64,000 nt of DNA from Przewalskia tangutica (Eukaryota; Streptophyta; Magnoliopsida; Solanales; Solanaceae). Below are positions 1 through 12,965 of the stretch, one piece after another. The notes under the pieces were generated by a model, which did not search any database, had not been told where the DNA came from, and was given only the letters and a program-made list of their open reading frames with translations. Location of the stretch: assembly GCA_029844215.1 (NCBI GenBank), contig CM056737.1, positions 24,673,851 to 24,737,850 on the forward strand. The letters run 5' to 3'. The position numbers were made by a program, and so were the translations under genes. The stretch's first letter is position 1, and every line of letters starts with the position of its first letter.

Positions 1-2411
1 ACACCTAGGCAAGTTCATAAAATCTATAGACTTTCATTTTATAAACTCAAGGCACTTATAGAATAATTCTCAATTAAACAAGCCAAAGTACTTATCAAGG
101 CACACATAGAATAATTCTCAATTAAACAAGCCAAAGTACTACGTACGTACATTTTTTTTCAAAAGACTCCTTTTTATGTAAAACCCCAAGATACTAACAC
201 CCGTAGTATCAAGGTGTGTCTATTTTTCAAAGTAAGTTACTACACTTTTAGAAAACTCATTTCAAAGCTTGAAATCAAGTAACTTCAAATTTTCACAATC
301 TAGGCAACTTATGCCCATTAATCAAAATAGACAACTTTCTTAACCTTCCATAAACCCGTTATAACCAACTTCCCATAAAGCCGTTATGACCCTTTATGGT
401 TTTAGACCAATTCATTCCTTTTTATATCCAAGAGACTTACACTATTAAAACCAAGTATCACATACTTACTAATCAAGTTTCTTAACTTTCAAAATACTTC
501 AAGTCTCTTAATCTTTAGAAATCAAGTTGCTTACACTTTTAAACCTCAAGTAAGTCACACCTTTAAAACAAGTTACTTCTCTTAAATAATGTCATTTCTC
601 CTCTTTTAAAATCAATTAAGTAAATCACTCATTTTGACTCCCCTAAAGTCATTATAACAACCTTAGATTTTGGAACTAAGGCACTAGCCAAAAGATTTGG
701 AACCCACTTCCTTTTCAAGACTCTATGTACTTTAAGTAAAATACTTTCACTTTTAAGAATCCAAACTTCACTAAGGAAATGGATTATACAACTTACAATT
801 TAAACATCAAAGTACAATCAAGAAAGTACATAGAACAAATTCTATTTTAGGAAACCCAAGTACAACCAAGGAATGAATCATTTAAGGAGTAGGACATATT
901 TTCTTTATCTTAAGGAATCATGCTAGAAGAGGAGATAGTTCACATACCTTTTGGCTAAATCCACAAGATAAGCCGAATACGCCGTACGTAGAATTGTCAA
1001 CCTATAATGGTCACAACATGACTATCAATTTCTAGTTTCTAACGTAGAATAATACTAAGTATACGGTCTCTTATTCTACGGAAAATCGGGCAGCACTTCC
1101 TTTGTTTCTACATACTTTGCCACCTTTTTCAAGGCAGAATTCAATAACCAAACATGCCACATTTAAGGCTCAACATAACAACCAATCAAAGGGGATTACA
1201 CGCCTTACCATACGTGTAAAATTTCGTCCTACAATTCATACGAAGTAGTTTAATATCCAAAGCCATTCTCGGCTAACTTATACAACAACACTAAGTCTTT
1301 TCCAATTCTTTTCCAATTCCAAGTTCTAAGGTCTAACATGTTATATAGCCATAAACAAATTCAACAACTACAATTTCCTTCTTTATACAACATGCGACGA
1401 CTTAAACTAATAATCAACTTGAATTGTAATCTTAAGGCTAAACATGCTAGTTTTCGGATTAGGGTTCCAATATCCACTACACTTATCAAACTTCATACTA
1501 TATATCTCATGCTTGCTAATATCCATAACTACAATTATAAGTAAACTTTAATTGCTAAAATGACAAGATTTATACCTTTACAAGCCCTTAAAAATTCCAA
1601 GATTCAAAGTCGCTCCTTAGAAATTCTTAGCTCCTCTCCTTTACGCTCCAATCCGCTATTTGAAGCCTTTAGAAGTTCACAACCAACTTCTCTTCCATTT
1701 CCAATCCAAAACTAGGAAAACTACTTAGGTTTTCGCCTTGCGACTAACGTGAAAACGTCATTTTTCCGAAAAATTTCTATTGAGATATCCTTACAATACC
1801 CTTAGGGACCTTGGGTTTAAGTCTTGTGAATAATTCATCAAAGCCGAGAGCACTTAAGGGACAAGAAATGTTGTGAAATTTTCTAAGTGTTGAAGACCTT
1901 GTCTTGCACTAGTATAGTGTATATATAACACAATGGAAGGCTTAGATTATAACACTTGTGGGCTAGGATGAAGAGCAATTAATGTTAAGCCAAGTGGACA
2001 AGTTGACAAGTCAACAATCTCAAGCTAGCAAGACTTGATCTTTTACCATGGTCAATGACCATTTTAGCCTTGCAATAAATCGTCCAAGACTAAGTGGTGG
2101 AGGTGCCATGTGTCGCCCTCCCATTCATCCATAAAATTCTGTAACCCTCGTGGGCCCCGCAAAACGTAAAATTCCTCGGGTGGGCCCCACATGACCAAAT
2201 CCGTAAAAATAAATTTCCATAATGTTAATAAGTTCCATACTCTTCAAATAATACATTTTGAGAATCCAATTCTCAACAACGAACATTTTTCCTTTCCGAC
2301 GCTCGGAAGATTTTCTGTCGGAAAAACAATTCTTCCTTTCGTACCAATTTCAAGTTTTGTGTTCCTTACGTACCTTCTCTTATACATGTCCTGGACTTAC
2401 GGGGTGTAACA
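1..2411 (-). repeat. C-family LTR 1 of tandem array (left end off window)
   Basis: Read on the minus strand this LTR starts at 2411 with TGTTACACCCCGTAAG and runs left past the window edge. It is a near copy of 41254-43689 (LTR4). Both carry the same variants, such as the Ile codon in the short frame at 1338-1544 and 'ggctcaacataac' near 1172. A TATA-like tatatata lies at 1920-1927, about 485 bp inside the LTR. Compared with all other C copies, a 32-bp segment is missing near 1829, between short aat repeats, which suggests a small illegitimate deletion. The LTR is non-coding. The short open frames in it are repeated in every C LTR but show no protein-like features. Confidence 0.88.
1920..1927 (-). 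promoter_or_regulatory. Candidate TATA box of C-family LTR
   Basis: An 8-bp tatatata followed (minus strand) by cactac is kept in every C LTR: 4428-4435, 20057-20064, 43201-43208 and 47694-47701. It lies about 480 bp from the LTR 5' end, a normal place for an LTR promoter. No transcript data are available here. Confidence 0.45.
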
Positions 2412-2447
2412 TTCTTCCCCCCTTAGAAACATTCGTCCCCGAATGTT
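2412..2447 (-). other. Polypurine tract and adjacent palindrome, C copy 1
   Basis: On the minus strand a purine run (aaggggggaagaa) directly precedes the LTR, as expected for the plus-strand primer of reverse transcription. Just upstream is the inverted repeat at 2428-2447 (AACATTCG, 4-nt loop, CGAATGTT). Confidence 0.85.
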
Positions 2448-2468
2448 CTTAGTCGGTTTTCAAGCTAT
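2426..2468 (-). mobile_element. Remnant of C internal domain, cut by microhomology deletion
   Basis: Only about 43 bp of the internal domain beyond the PPT remain. The sequence then jumps into the interior of the next C LTR. Internal DNA elsewhere reads gctatacccac and the LTR reads ggctatcaccag. The junction shares gctat at 2464-2468. Compared with the LTR4-LTR5 pair, about 2.0 kb is missing: the rest of the internal domain and the first part of the LTR. Confidence 0.8.
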
Positions 2469-4919
2469 CACCAGCACACCTAGGCAAGTTCATAAAATCT
2501 ATAGACTTTCATTTTATAAACTCAAGGCACTTATAGAATAATTCTGAATTAAACAAGCCAAAGTACTTATCAAGGCACACATAGAATAATTCTCAATTAA
2601 ACAAGCCAAAGTACTACGTACGTACATTTTTTTCAAAAGACTCCTTTTTATGTAAAACCCCAAGATACTAACACCCGTAGTATCAAGGTGTGTCTATTTT
2701 TCAAAGTAAGTTACTACACTTTTAGAAAACTCATTTCAAAGCTTGAAATCAAGTAACTTCAAATTTTCACAATCTAGGCAACTTATGCCCATTAATCAAA
2801 ATAGACAACTTTCTTAACCTTCCATAAAACCGTTATAACCAACTTCCCATAAAGCCGTTATAACCCTTTATGGTTTTAGACCAATTCATTCCTTTTTATA
2901 TCCAAGAGACTTACACTATTAAAACCAAGTATCACATACTTACAAATCAAGTTTCTTAACTTTCAAAATACTTCAAGTCTCTTAATCTTTAGAAATCAAG
3001 TTGCTTACACTTTTAAACCTCAAGTAACTCACACCTTTAAAACAAGTTACTTCTCTTAAATCATGTCATTTCTCCTCTTTTAAAATCAATTAAGTAAATC
3101 ACTCATTTTGACTCCCCTAAAGTCATTATAACAACCTTAGGTTTTGGAACTAAGGCACTAGCCAAAAGATTTGGAACCCACTTCCTTTTCAAGACTCTAT
3201 GTACTTTAAGTAAAATACTTTCACTTTTAAGAATCCAAACTTCACTAAGGAAATGGATTATACAACTTACAATTTAAACATCAAAGTACAATCAAGGAAG
3301 TACATAGAACAAATTCTATTTTAGGCAACCCAAGTACAACCAAGGAATGGATCATTTAAGGAGTAGGACATACTTTCTTTATCTTAAGGAATCATGCTAG
3401 AAGAGGAGATAGTTCACATACCTTTTCGGCTAAATCCACAAGCTAAGCCGAATACGCCGTGCGTAGAATTGTCAACCTATAATGGTCACAATATGACTAT
3501 CAATTTCTAGTTTCTAACGTAGAATAATACTAAGTATACGGTCTCTTATTCTACGGAAAATCGGGCAGCACTTCCTTTGTTTCTACATACTTTGCCACCT
3601 TTTTCAAGGACGAATTCAATAACCAAACATGCCACATTTAAGGATAAACATACCAACCAATCAAAGGGGATTACACGCCTTACAATACGTGTAAAATTCC
3701 GCCACACAATTCATACGAAGTAGTTTAATATCCAAAGCCATTCTCGGCTAACTTATACAACAACACTAAGTCTTTTCCAATTCTTTTCCAATTCCAAGTT
3801 CTAAGGTCTAACATGTTATATAGCCATAAACAACTTCAACAACTACAATTTCCTTCTTTATACAACATGCGACGACTTAAACTAATAATCAACTTGAATT
3901 GTAATCTTAAGGCTAAACATGCTAGTTTTCGGATTAGGGTTCCAATATCCACTACACTTATCAAACTTCATACTATATATCTCATGCTTGCTAATATCCA
4001 TAACTACAATTATAAGTAAACTATAATTGCTAAAACGACAAGATTTATACCTTTACAAGCCCTTAAAAATTCCAAGATTCAAAGTCGCTCCTTAGAAATT
4101 CTTAGCTCCTCTCTTTTACGCTCCAATCCTCTATTTGAAGCCTTTAGAAGTTCACAACCAACTTCTCTTCCATTTCCAATCCAAAACTAGGAAAACTACT
4201 TAGGTTTTTGTCTTGCGACTAACGTGAAAACGTCGTTTTTCCGAAAACTTTCTATTGAGATATCCTTACAATATCCTTAGGTACCTTGGGTTTAAGTCTT
4301 GTGAATAATGGATCAAAACTACAAAATTTTGTGTGGGAAAATTCATCAAAGCCGAGAGCACTTAAGGGACAAGAAATGTTGTGAAATTTTCTAAGTGTTG
4401 AATACATTGTCTTGCACTAGTGTAGTGTATATATAACACAATGGAAGGCTTAGATTATAACACTTGCGGGCTAGGATGAAGAGCAATTAATGTTAAGCCA
4501 AGTGGACAAGTTGACAAGTCAACAATCTCAAGCTAGCAAGACTTGATCTTTTACCATGGTCAATGACCATTTTAGCCTTGCAATAAATCGTCCAAGACTA
4601 AGTGGTGGAGGTGCCACATGTCGCCCTCCCATTCGTCCATAAAATTCTGTAACCCTCGTGGGCCCCGCAAAACGTAAAATTCCTCGTGTGGGCCCCACAT
4701 GACCAAATCCGTAAAAATAAATTTTCATAATGTTAATAAGTTCCATACTCTTCAAATAATGCATTTTGAGAATCCAATTCTCAACAACGGACATTTTTCC
4801 TTTCCGACGCTCGGAAGATTTTCTGTCGGAAAAACAATTCTTCCTTTCGTACCAATTTCAAGTTTTGTGTTCCTTACGTACCTTCTCTTATACATGTCCT
4901 AGACTTACGGGGTGTAACA
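2469..4919 (-). repeat. C-family LTR 2 (truncated at its minus-strand 3' end)
   Basis: Minus-strand LTR starting at 4919 (TGTTACACCCCGTAAG). It matches LTR5 (45745-48185) better than its neighbour LTR1. Shared variants include 'ggataaacatacc' near 3643, the Leu-type frame at 3813-4019, and attattcccccc at the LTR/PPT border. The 5' part of the LTR in plus coordinates is missing because of the junction at 2464-2468. TATA-like sequence is at 4428-4435. Confidence 0.88.
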
Positions 4920-5329
4920 TTATTCCCCCCTTAGAAACATTCGTCCCCGAATGTTCTTAGTCGGTTTTCAAGCTATACCCACTCCGGCACAATCTCTATA
5001 CTATGCCTATCAATAAATACTCCACAAGACTGACGATGCCACACATGGCCACCACATAACATACATAAACATATCAATGGACCTTACGTCCGCGGCCCCT
5101 TCTCACAAAACTCGAAGGTTACAGTCTTATCACAAACAAGATCTTTAGAGGTTCCTTTCTTTTCTTACTTGTCATACTTTCTCGTACTCCTAAACTTATT
5201 TAGCATATGTATAAAATTTCGCGTATTGATTCTGTTCCCCAATCCTTGAAGTTACTAACCAAACTTTGCCATATACTACTTGAATTTCCGCTAAAGCTCT
5301 TCTCGAATTTACGACTGGAAAGGTGGAAC
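4920..5329 (-). mobile_element. C internal domain, 3' part (left of B1)
   Basis: Starts with the PPT (4920-4933) and palindrome (4936-4955), followed by about 370 bp of unrecognised, apparently non-coding sequence. It ends at the GGAAC target site at 5325-5329. The rest of this domain continues at 18428 after the B1 insertion. The rejoined length of about 790 bp matches the uninterrupted C domains at 20549-21346 and 43690-44468. Confidence 0.85.
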
Positions 5330-5663
5330 TGTTACACCCCGTATTTGCAGGACATGTTTTAAGAACGTACGTAAGAACTCACAGTGTTAAGATTTGAGAC
5401 TTGTAAAAATTTATCGGAATTATGAAACTGTCGGAAAATGTGTTATTGTGACGAATGGGAGGGCGACACGTGTCACCCCCCTTTAGTGAGCTTGGATGAA
5501 AAATGCCATGGATAAAAGGGTCATTTGACCTTTGGTAGGATGATTAAGTCTTTCAAGTGTGAGCTTGAGAAAGTTGACTTGGTCAAGGACCCACAAGGCT
5601 TGATATTTAAATAAGAGTTCATCCAAACCACCCATTTGTTTGCATCTTGACCCTCCATGTCCC

Positions 5664-5671
5664 TATATAAT
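5664..5671 (+). promoter_or_regulatory. Candidate TATA box of B-family LTR
   Basis: tatataat within 'ccctatataatactag', kept at 14849-14856 and 48934-48941. It is 334-336 bp from each LTR start. Confidence 0.5.
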
Positions 5672-7387
5672 ACTAGTAGTAGCAAGACATTGTCCAAACA
5701 CTTAGAAAATTTTCACAAAATTTGAAGAGCTCTAGCTTTGTTCTCGGGTTCATGCCACTTGAAAAGAATTTTTTTTTTGTTTCTTGTCCTATAAGCTCCA
5801 CACATTAAACCAAGGTTCTTGAGTGTATTGTAAGCATATCTCAATAGAAAAATCTCGGAAAAAGATAGTTTTCGGGTTAGTCGCAAAGTTAAAACCTAGT
5901 TGCTTTCTAGGTTTTGGATTGGAAGTTTGAAGGAAAGTTGTTGGTATGGTTCTAAAGGTCTCAACTAGCGGATTGAAGTATCTTGAAGAGGCTCTAAGTT
6001 GCTAAGAAGCAACTTCGGATTTGGGGTTGGATTGAGATTCGTTGAGGTATAATCTTGTCTCTTAATAGTGTTACAAGATTATATATATATTGTTGTTGTT
6101 AGCTTTACATGTTGCTAGCATGAATTATAGGTGTTGAAGTTTATAAGTGTTATAGATTGCTTGTAGCCTTAGAATCCGAAATGTAATGTAAACAATGTGA
6201 AGTTGGATTACAAATTGGTCGTTTATTTGAATCGTCGCATGTTAATTACTTGGAGATTATAGTAGTTATAATCGTTTGCGACTTGATATCATGTTAGGCT
6301 AATAACTTGGATTGAAATGGAAATTGGATAAGAATTGATGTTGTAGTACTTGAGTTAGCGAATTGGCCTAGTAAGTTGTATTAATTTGATATCGTTTGTG
6401 GGGCGTAATTTTACACGTCTAGTAGGCGTGTAATCCCCTATTGTTGATTGCATTGATTGGGCCTTAAATGTGGCGTGTTTGGTTATTGTATTCGGCCTTG
6501 AAAAAGGTGGCTAAGTGAGTAGAAACAAAGGTGGTCTTTGTCAGATTTTCCGTAGAATTTAGTGACTTAGCACTTAGAATATTCTACGTTTGAAGTAAGA
6601 GGTTAATGGACGATTGTGACCATTATAGGTTGAAGTACTAAGTATAGCGTATCTCTTTGGAAGGATGGAATAGCTATCAAGGTTGAAGTACTTTGGAGCA
6701 TTTTGCTACTTGTCGATAATCGTCGCGAGGTATGTGAACCCCTTCCTTCCTTTGGCATGATTCTATGTATGGAATATACCTGTGGTATCATTTCATGTTT
6801 CCTTCTACTCTTAGAAGTTAGGAGGTAGTTGTGTGATTTACTCTATGTAGAACTTTTCCTATCTTTTGAGCATGACTAGTTGCACGTATGTAGTACGGTA
6901 GATGTACAACACCTTGATATCCTTTACTAGTTTTATGAATAGCCAAGTGTTATACCCCGTATTTCCAGAGTATGTACGTGAGGACGTATGTAGAAAATTT
7001 GAGCCTTAGATAGGCATTGGATCGATTTTTGTACACAACTACCGAAAGGAGTCGTTTTTCGACGAAACGTTTCCACAGCTTTCGTAGGGAAAATTCCGGC
7101 TATGTCATTTAGAATTTTTGCGGATTTTTCCGAGAGACGAAACATTTTGGACCAACGGGAGGGTGGCATGTCACCTCACATTGAAACAAGTGGGCGGCTT
7201 TGGGCGATTTGGGCGCCAGTGGGGCGATTTTGGCTTGATCTTTTGGCCTTGTTTTGTGCCTTGTTTTGTGCCTTGTTTTGTGGAGTGTTTTGTGGAGTAG
7301 GGGTTAGGGTGCACATGGCTTGATCAAGGCCTTACACTTGCCTTGCACATGGCTTGATCTTGGCCATTGGTTGGCCTTTGCTTAGCC

Positions 7388-7395
7388 TATAAATA
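7388..7395 (+). promoter_or_regulatory. Candidate TATA box of A-family LTR
   Basis: tataaata in the context cctataaataccc. The same box is kept in other A LTRs at 22809-22816, 28479-28486, 31651-31658 and 37569-37576. Confidence 0.6.
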
Positions 7396-9349
7396 CCCCT
7401 TGAAGTGAAGACTTCTTCATCCACTCTCACTTGTCTAAATCTTGAAAACCCCTCCTCCCTCTTGTTGACTCGTCCAAGAGCCCCCTCACTAGTCAAGGCC
7501 TTTGGCGAAACCCTCTCCCTTTGTGAGCCTTAGCGAGAGCCCCCTCTCTTAGAATGTTGTTCTCGTAACACACCCCGCCCTTGGTTGAGAAGTACTCTCC
7601 AAGTATTGTTATAATGCCCAAATACCTTAGCCTTATACCTTGTAGTATTCGAAGGTTACAACATACAAAAGCCCGAAAATACTATTATACTTTCAAATAC
7701 AAAACCGAAACCCTAAGGAAAATCTCCATAGTCGGTTGAGTATTGTGTAGAAGTTGGTTAGAACTTCTAAGGGTGGTTTAGAGCGGGTTGGGCGCTGAGT
7801 TGGAGCTAAGCGTTGCCCAGGATCGACGTCTCTACTTGGATAATTATGGGCTTATCGAGGTAATTATCTTGTCCTCTATTGTAATTGGAAATTACATGAT
7901 TGTTAGATTATATAGTTGAAGTATGCTATATATAGAACTGAACGTAGTATCGGCAATGTCTTTTGACTTAAGCCTGAATAATAAGAAACCTTTTCGAAAG
8001 AAGAGTACCGAACTGTAATTACATGGATGTATTACGAGAATTGTGTAGCTTTTACGTGAAGTAGAATTGTGCGTCCAGATTAGGCGTATAACCCCACTGG
8101 TTGGCTTGGTAGCCGACCAGATAGTGGAGAGATTTACGCCATGTGCGGGAGGTGTCTTTGCGAATTTTCGTAGAATTTTCCACGATGAGATCTAGATGTT
8201 AATAAGCGTCTTGTGGCCTTTTTAGGTTGAAGTACTACGTGTGGAGCGATCACGTGGCTTAAGGAGTAGCCGAGCGGTTTGAGGTACTTGGGCGTTTTGC
8301 TATTAGTCGATAATCGTCGCGAGGTATGTGAACCTCTTCCTATCTCTTCTAGCATGATATGTGTGTAACTATGTAGTACGATAGAGCGTCACGTGTTAAA
8401 TATATTTGATTGGTCTAAAACATAAAGTGTTATAACGGCTTTATGGGAAGTTAGTTATATGACTTTATGTAGGTAAGAAAATACTTGTGGTTTTAAAAGG
8501 TAATGATTTGAACTATAAGCGGCTGGTTATGTGATAATAAAGAACTTGAAGTATTTCAAAAGATTTTGAATCATTTTGAAAGAAGAAGTAATACTTGGTT
8601 TTGAAAACTTAAGAGTTATACTAGCTTTATGGGAAGTTAGGTATAACGGCTTAAGAATGTTTTACGATTTGAAATCGAATGTGTATCGACAAACCAACTG
8701 CAGCGTTAATAAAAGGAAATGTTTTGTGATTAAGTATTATTAAAACCCGAGAAACTTCCATCCGTAGAAGCTAAGATGAGACAAAATGATATTTCCTAGA
8801 TCATGGTCTTTGTAATAAGATTGTTATAAACAAGAATATCCTACTCACATATAAGGCTTATATTTCTCGGATGGTTTAAAAGAGAATTATACTCTTAAAT
8901 GAATAAGACGATGAACTACGAAACCTTTCTAAAATAAGAAACGTGAACATTTGAAATTAGGCAAACTTGGACGTTTGGAAAATAATGTTATTACTTGATT
9001 TTACAAAGGTAAGTGTTTTGATTTACTTCAAAAGATAATCACTCTATTTTTATATACTACGTATTGTGTGACTGTTGTGAAAGTAACGTATCTTTTAAAG
9101 AGTTAATGTATGAAGTACTTTGGGGATAAAAACCGAACTTGTTGACATATAGTAGAAAGTACCCTGTGTGTATAACTTGATTGTGTTGTTTTGTGATAGC
9201 CTTGTAATACTTTCTTGTTGATTGATAAGTAAACATGCTAGGATGCTACGTGTGTTAGTATCTTGTGATGTTAGTGTAAAGGGGTTTTCCCCTCGACTGC
9301 GCTTAAAGTTGTTTGACTATCAGCCGTTATGTTGATATTGTACCACTCA

Positions 9350-9620
9350 CCTTGACTTGTCTCGGAGGTTGCCGCCTCCGACGCGGGGTAGACTCGGTGA
9401 TGCAGGACCGTGATTCGAGAATACCTCATGCGGGTCCGTGGATCCATGCGAACTACGGAGTTCGAGTTAGTTGCGGCCGCGTGGTCATGCGGTCTTTGTG
9501 GCTATGCGATCGCGAGTCGGGGCGATCTTGGGAGTAGCTACCCTCGATGCGAGGAATACCTCATGCGGGCCTATGAGGTTGGCCTATCGCGAGTCGCAGA
9601 GTTCCGGGGCTAGACGCGCG
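9350..9620 (+). repeat. CpG-rich repeated block in A-type LTR
   Basis: A locally GC-rich stretch repeats gaatacctcatgcgggyc (9418 and 9546) and related short pieces with gcgatcgcgagtc. Equivalent but rearranged blocks lie at 33610-33870, 39540-39795 and, inverted, at about 53640-54060. It is an internal LTR repeat and not a gene. The open frames here are in several phases and are not conserved between copies. Confidence 0.6.
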
Positions 9621-11349
9621 ACATTTGATAATGCGGGCGAGTGACGGCTTTGATCATGTAATGATGCAGACAGATATCATGACACGATTTATGACCTTGT
9701 TGAATGCGTAGGTGTTAGTAGGTTATGCCTTCGCACTTACCTGTCATTGTTTTATTAGGACACAGTGGGACACGTGTTCATGTGTATTTCTTGGTGCTTT
9801 TATATCATAAAATGCCGTGGTGAGAAGGTATTCCACGCGTGATTGATGTTATGGGCTTGAGACCCATAGTTATATTTGAGTGATGGCTTTGAGGCGTGAG
9901 TCACGACTTGACATATTTGCTTATTTAATTGTAAATGTAGTTTGGTTATCATACATGTCTCTGCTTTATAGACTATTATGATTTCATTCTGATTTTCAGT
10001 TTCCACATACTTGGTACTGTTATCGACCTCCTTCGGGGCTGCGTTCATGCCACGGTGGGTACACGATCGTTGATCCACGCTCTAGGGTCACGATTCAGCG
10101 TTTGGGAAGCTCCGTTCCTCCGGAGGCTTATCTTGGTATAGTCCCCGGTTGTTATAGGTGCTTACATTCAGGGGTATGACGGGGCCCTGTCCCGTCGTTG
10201 TTATCATATCCTTCGTAGAGTGCAGTAATCTTGTTGTGGGCGGGGTTTGTAAAAAGGATTGAACTGTTCATGTTGAAAGAGTTGTTGTTTATATATATCT
10301 TTGAAGGCAAGTGTTCACGATTATTGTTTATATACATTATTTCATGTTATTGATTTATGTTGCTGATTTTCTCACGATGTATGACTCTGGGGTGTCCGGT
10401 AAGGCACGATCACGGGCCGAGTTCGGTCGTGACACCAAGTCAGTGAGTTAGAGATTAACTCACTTCTTTGAAAGTATTAAGGATGTCTAATGTTTTATTA
10501 AAGTTAAGGGACTTGAAGAGTTTTGAAGTATGTGATACTTGTTAGTTTTAAGCGTATAAGTCCCTTGGATAGGAAATTATTTTTGGCTAAGGTATAAGGT
10601 GAATATAACGACTTTATGGGGAGTTGGTTATATTTGCTTTATGGGAAGATAAATGACTTGATTTTTTTCTTAATAAAAAGGCAACTTGATTCTAAGGCAT
10701 CAATTGCCTAAGGTTTTATAATAAAAGGAGTCACTTGATTTCTAAAGGTTAAGAGACTAATTGTACTTTGAAAGTTAAGAGAATTTATTTGAAAGTATAC
10801 AATACTTGGTTTTAAAAAGTATAAGTCTCTTGGTTATAAAAGGAGTGAGTTTTGTCTAAAACCAGAAAGGGTTATAACGGCTTTATGGGAAGTTGGTTAT
10901 AACGGCTTTATGGAAGGTTAAGAGAATGGTTTTCTCTAATAAGGTAAACAATGAAATAACTTGTATTAAGGAAGGGCAATTTGATTTAAAGGTATCACTT
11001 GCTTAAAGCTTTAAAGTAAGGGTCACTTGATTTAGAAGCCGAGAAATGTATTTCTAAAAGTATCGTGACTTATGTGAAATGTACACAAGCCTGGATACTA
11101 CGGGTGTTAGTATCTTGTGGTTTTATATGAAAAAGGGATCTTTTGAAAATAATGAAAGTACGTAGTACTTGGGGTTAAATTCCCGGATTCTTACGTGTAA
11201 AACGGAAGTGCCATGAGTTTATATAAATGGAAGTCTAAGGGTTTAATGAACTTTCCTGTATTTGATTGTGATAGCTTTAAGTGCAAGTATTATATGTTAC
11301 GTTGTCGTGACTCTCAGTTGGAGGGCCGGCTGTCTTGTTATAAGTTTAC

Positions 11350-12030
11350 TTGGACGTACCGACAGTGATGTGTGATTCCACGGGTATGCTTCCATCATGA
11401 TTGATCCTTGGACATGCTTATACGATGTGGGATTCCGGGGCATGTGACCAGGATGCGGGTTAGATGCCCGGACATTTTATTGGACGTACCGGCAGTGACG
11501 GAGGATTCCATGGGTATGCTTCCATTGTGATTGATCTTGGCCATGCTTATACGATGAGGGATGCCGGGGCATGCATCCAGGATGCGGGTTAGATGCCCGC
11601 GCGTTTTATTACTCCATGGCCATGCTTATACGATGTGGGATTCCGGGGCATGCGACCATGTTATATTTTACTCCATGGGCTAGCTCCCCATGAAGACCTG
11701 CACATACGATGAGGGATGGCGAGGGCACGTTATGGCCATGCTTATACGATGTGGGATTCAGGGGCATGCGACCGCGTTATATATATATATATATGTGTTG
11801 TGTATGTGTACGCCGACAGTGAGGTGGGATGCCACGGGCGCGACACATGGTTATATTTTACACTTATAGTTGTCGGCAGTGATGTGGGATTCCACGGGCA
11901 GGAGATATATATATATGTGTTGTGTATGTGTACGCCGACAGTGAGGTGGGATGCCACGGGCGCGTCACATGGTTATAATTTACATTTATAGCTGTCGGCA
12001 GTGATGGGGGATTCCACGGGCACGCTTTGA
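11350..12030 (+). repeat. Complex minisatellite in B LTR with (TA)n tract
   Basis: Imperfect tandem units share catgcttatacgatg (11410, 11531, 11613, 11737). There is also a duplicated ~120-bp unit running from the TA tract through 'tgtgttgtgtatgtgtacgc' and 'gtgggatgccacggg'. The (TA)8 run is at 11778-11794. The same block occurs at 17040-17680 and 51110-51760 with different unit lengths. The motif appears inverted in C LTRs (41017, 45509, 45591), showing B and C are related. Confidence 0.75.
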
Positions 12031-12774
12031 TATTTGTGTGACTTGATCGCGTCCCAGATTGGGCCGGGTAGTATAGGTGCCCCTCCTTAAAGGGCCGGAT
12101 TATACTTATGAAAGATAAGTAAGTTAAACGGTAATGAACTTAATGATTTTTTCCTAATCATGTACATAAGAATGTGACTATAACTTTTATTGAAAATGGA
12201 AAAAGATAATAAGGTGCGATTAAGTTCATAAGTGGTAATGACACGGCAGGATCTGGTATGTATTTTTATACTTGTCCCTGTCATTCTTTTATCTGATTAT
12301 GATCCGCTTTCATGACGTTATTTACATTCCATATTCTGCACTGTTGTTATCGACTTCTTGAGCCGCGTTATGCCCGCAGGTTTTAGGTACCCAGGTTGGT
12401 GATCCTTGCTCTTAGGATCTCGGTTCAGTTTTGGGAAAAAGCTCCATTTGCTCCGGAGGCTTATCTCTTGGTACGGTTTTCCCTGAGGTTGTAGATTCAT
12501 GTATATTCGTGGTATGGGCCACTGTCCCGCCACGATTGTTATGTTAAAACTCTTAGAGGTCCGTAGTCACATGTTGTGGGTCGGTTTGTAAAGGAAAGAG
12601 GCAATTGCTTGGTTGTATATATATATATGTCGGGAAAGGTAGCCTATCGGCTAACTCGTTGATTTTATCTTTGATGATTTATTTATAAGTTTCATGTATG
12701 TTCCGATTATCTCGATGTATACTGTAGTGGTGCCTGGTAGGGCACGATCGCGAGCAGTCGGGTAGTGACAAAAG

Positions 12775-12785
12775 TGGTATCGAGC
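12775..12785 (+). other. Primer-binding site of B1 (tRNA-Met type)
   Basis: TGGTATCGAGC begins four bases after the LTR end (GTGACA). It matches the initiator-tRNA-Met complement TGGTATCAGAGC except that AG is missing. The same gap occurs in nearly every other element here. Confidence 0.85.
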
Positions 12786-12965
12786 GCTTAGTCTCGAAAG
12801 TGTCTGCACCGTGTCTAGTAAGTCTTGATTATCGGTGTGTTATGCACCACATCTATAATCGGGAGGCTGCAGGACATTTAGGATTGGTTTCATTCTTCTC
12901 TTTGAGATCGTGCGCAGAAGTCGTCTAGTAGGGTGAATCCTCTCGACCCTTCTTATGTAATGATT

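Larger units (their letters stand above)
6948..10434 (+). repeat. Solo LTR of family A inside B1 5' LTR
   Basis: A single 3,487-bp LTR begins TGTTATACCCCG and ends GTGACA. It is flanked by the TSD CCAAG at 6943-6947 and 10435-10439. No PBS, internal domain or second LTR follows, so the rest was probably lost by LTR-LTR recombination. The empty site (agccaagtcggg) is intact in the B1 3' LTR (16129-16133) and in B2 (50203-50207), so insertion followed the B1/B2 duplication. TATA box tataaata is at 7388-7395, 440 bp inside. Candidate splice donor is at 8324. Confidence 0.95.
5330..12770 (+). repeat. B1 5' LTR, interrupted by solo A LTR
   Basis: About 3.95 kb after removing 6948-10439. TATA-like tatataat is at 5664-5671, 334 bp from the LTR start. 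A consensus splice donor AG|GTATGTG lies at 6730. A minisatellite-rich, CpG-rich part spans about 11350-12030. At many positions this LTR agrees with the B2 5' LTR and not with its own 3' LTR (gcaggac vs gcgggac; cgtacgtaag vs cgcatataag; ggataaaag vs ggacaaaag). Confidence 0.92.

Noticed and set aside
1338..1544. 68-codon open frame nearly identical at 1338, 3813, 42586 and 47079
   Set aside because: It lies antisense inside the C LTR. Its identity follows from the LTRs being recent copies. It has no protein-like composition and no domain.
4528..4794. 88-codon minus-strand frame, repeated at 20157-20393 and 43301-43567
   Set aside because: It is in the U3 part of C LTRs upstream of the TATA box. 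Frame length varies between copies, so it is not a conserved gene.
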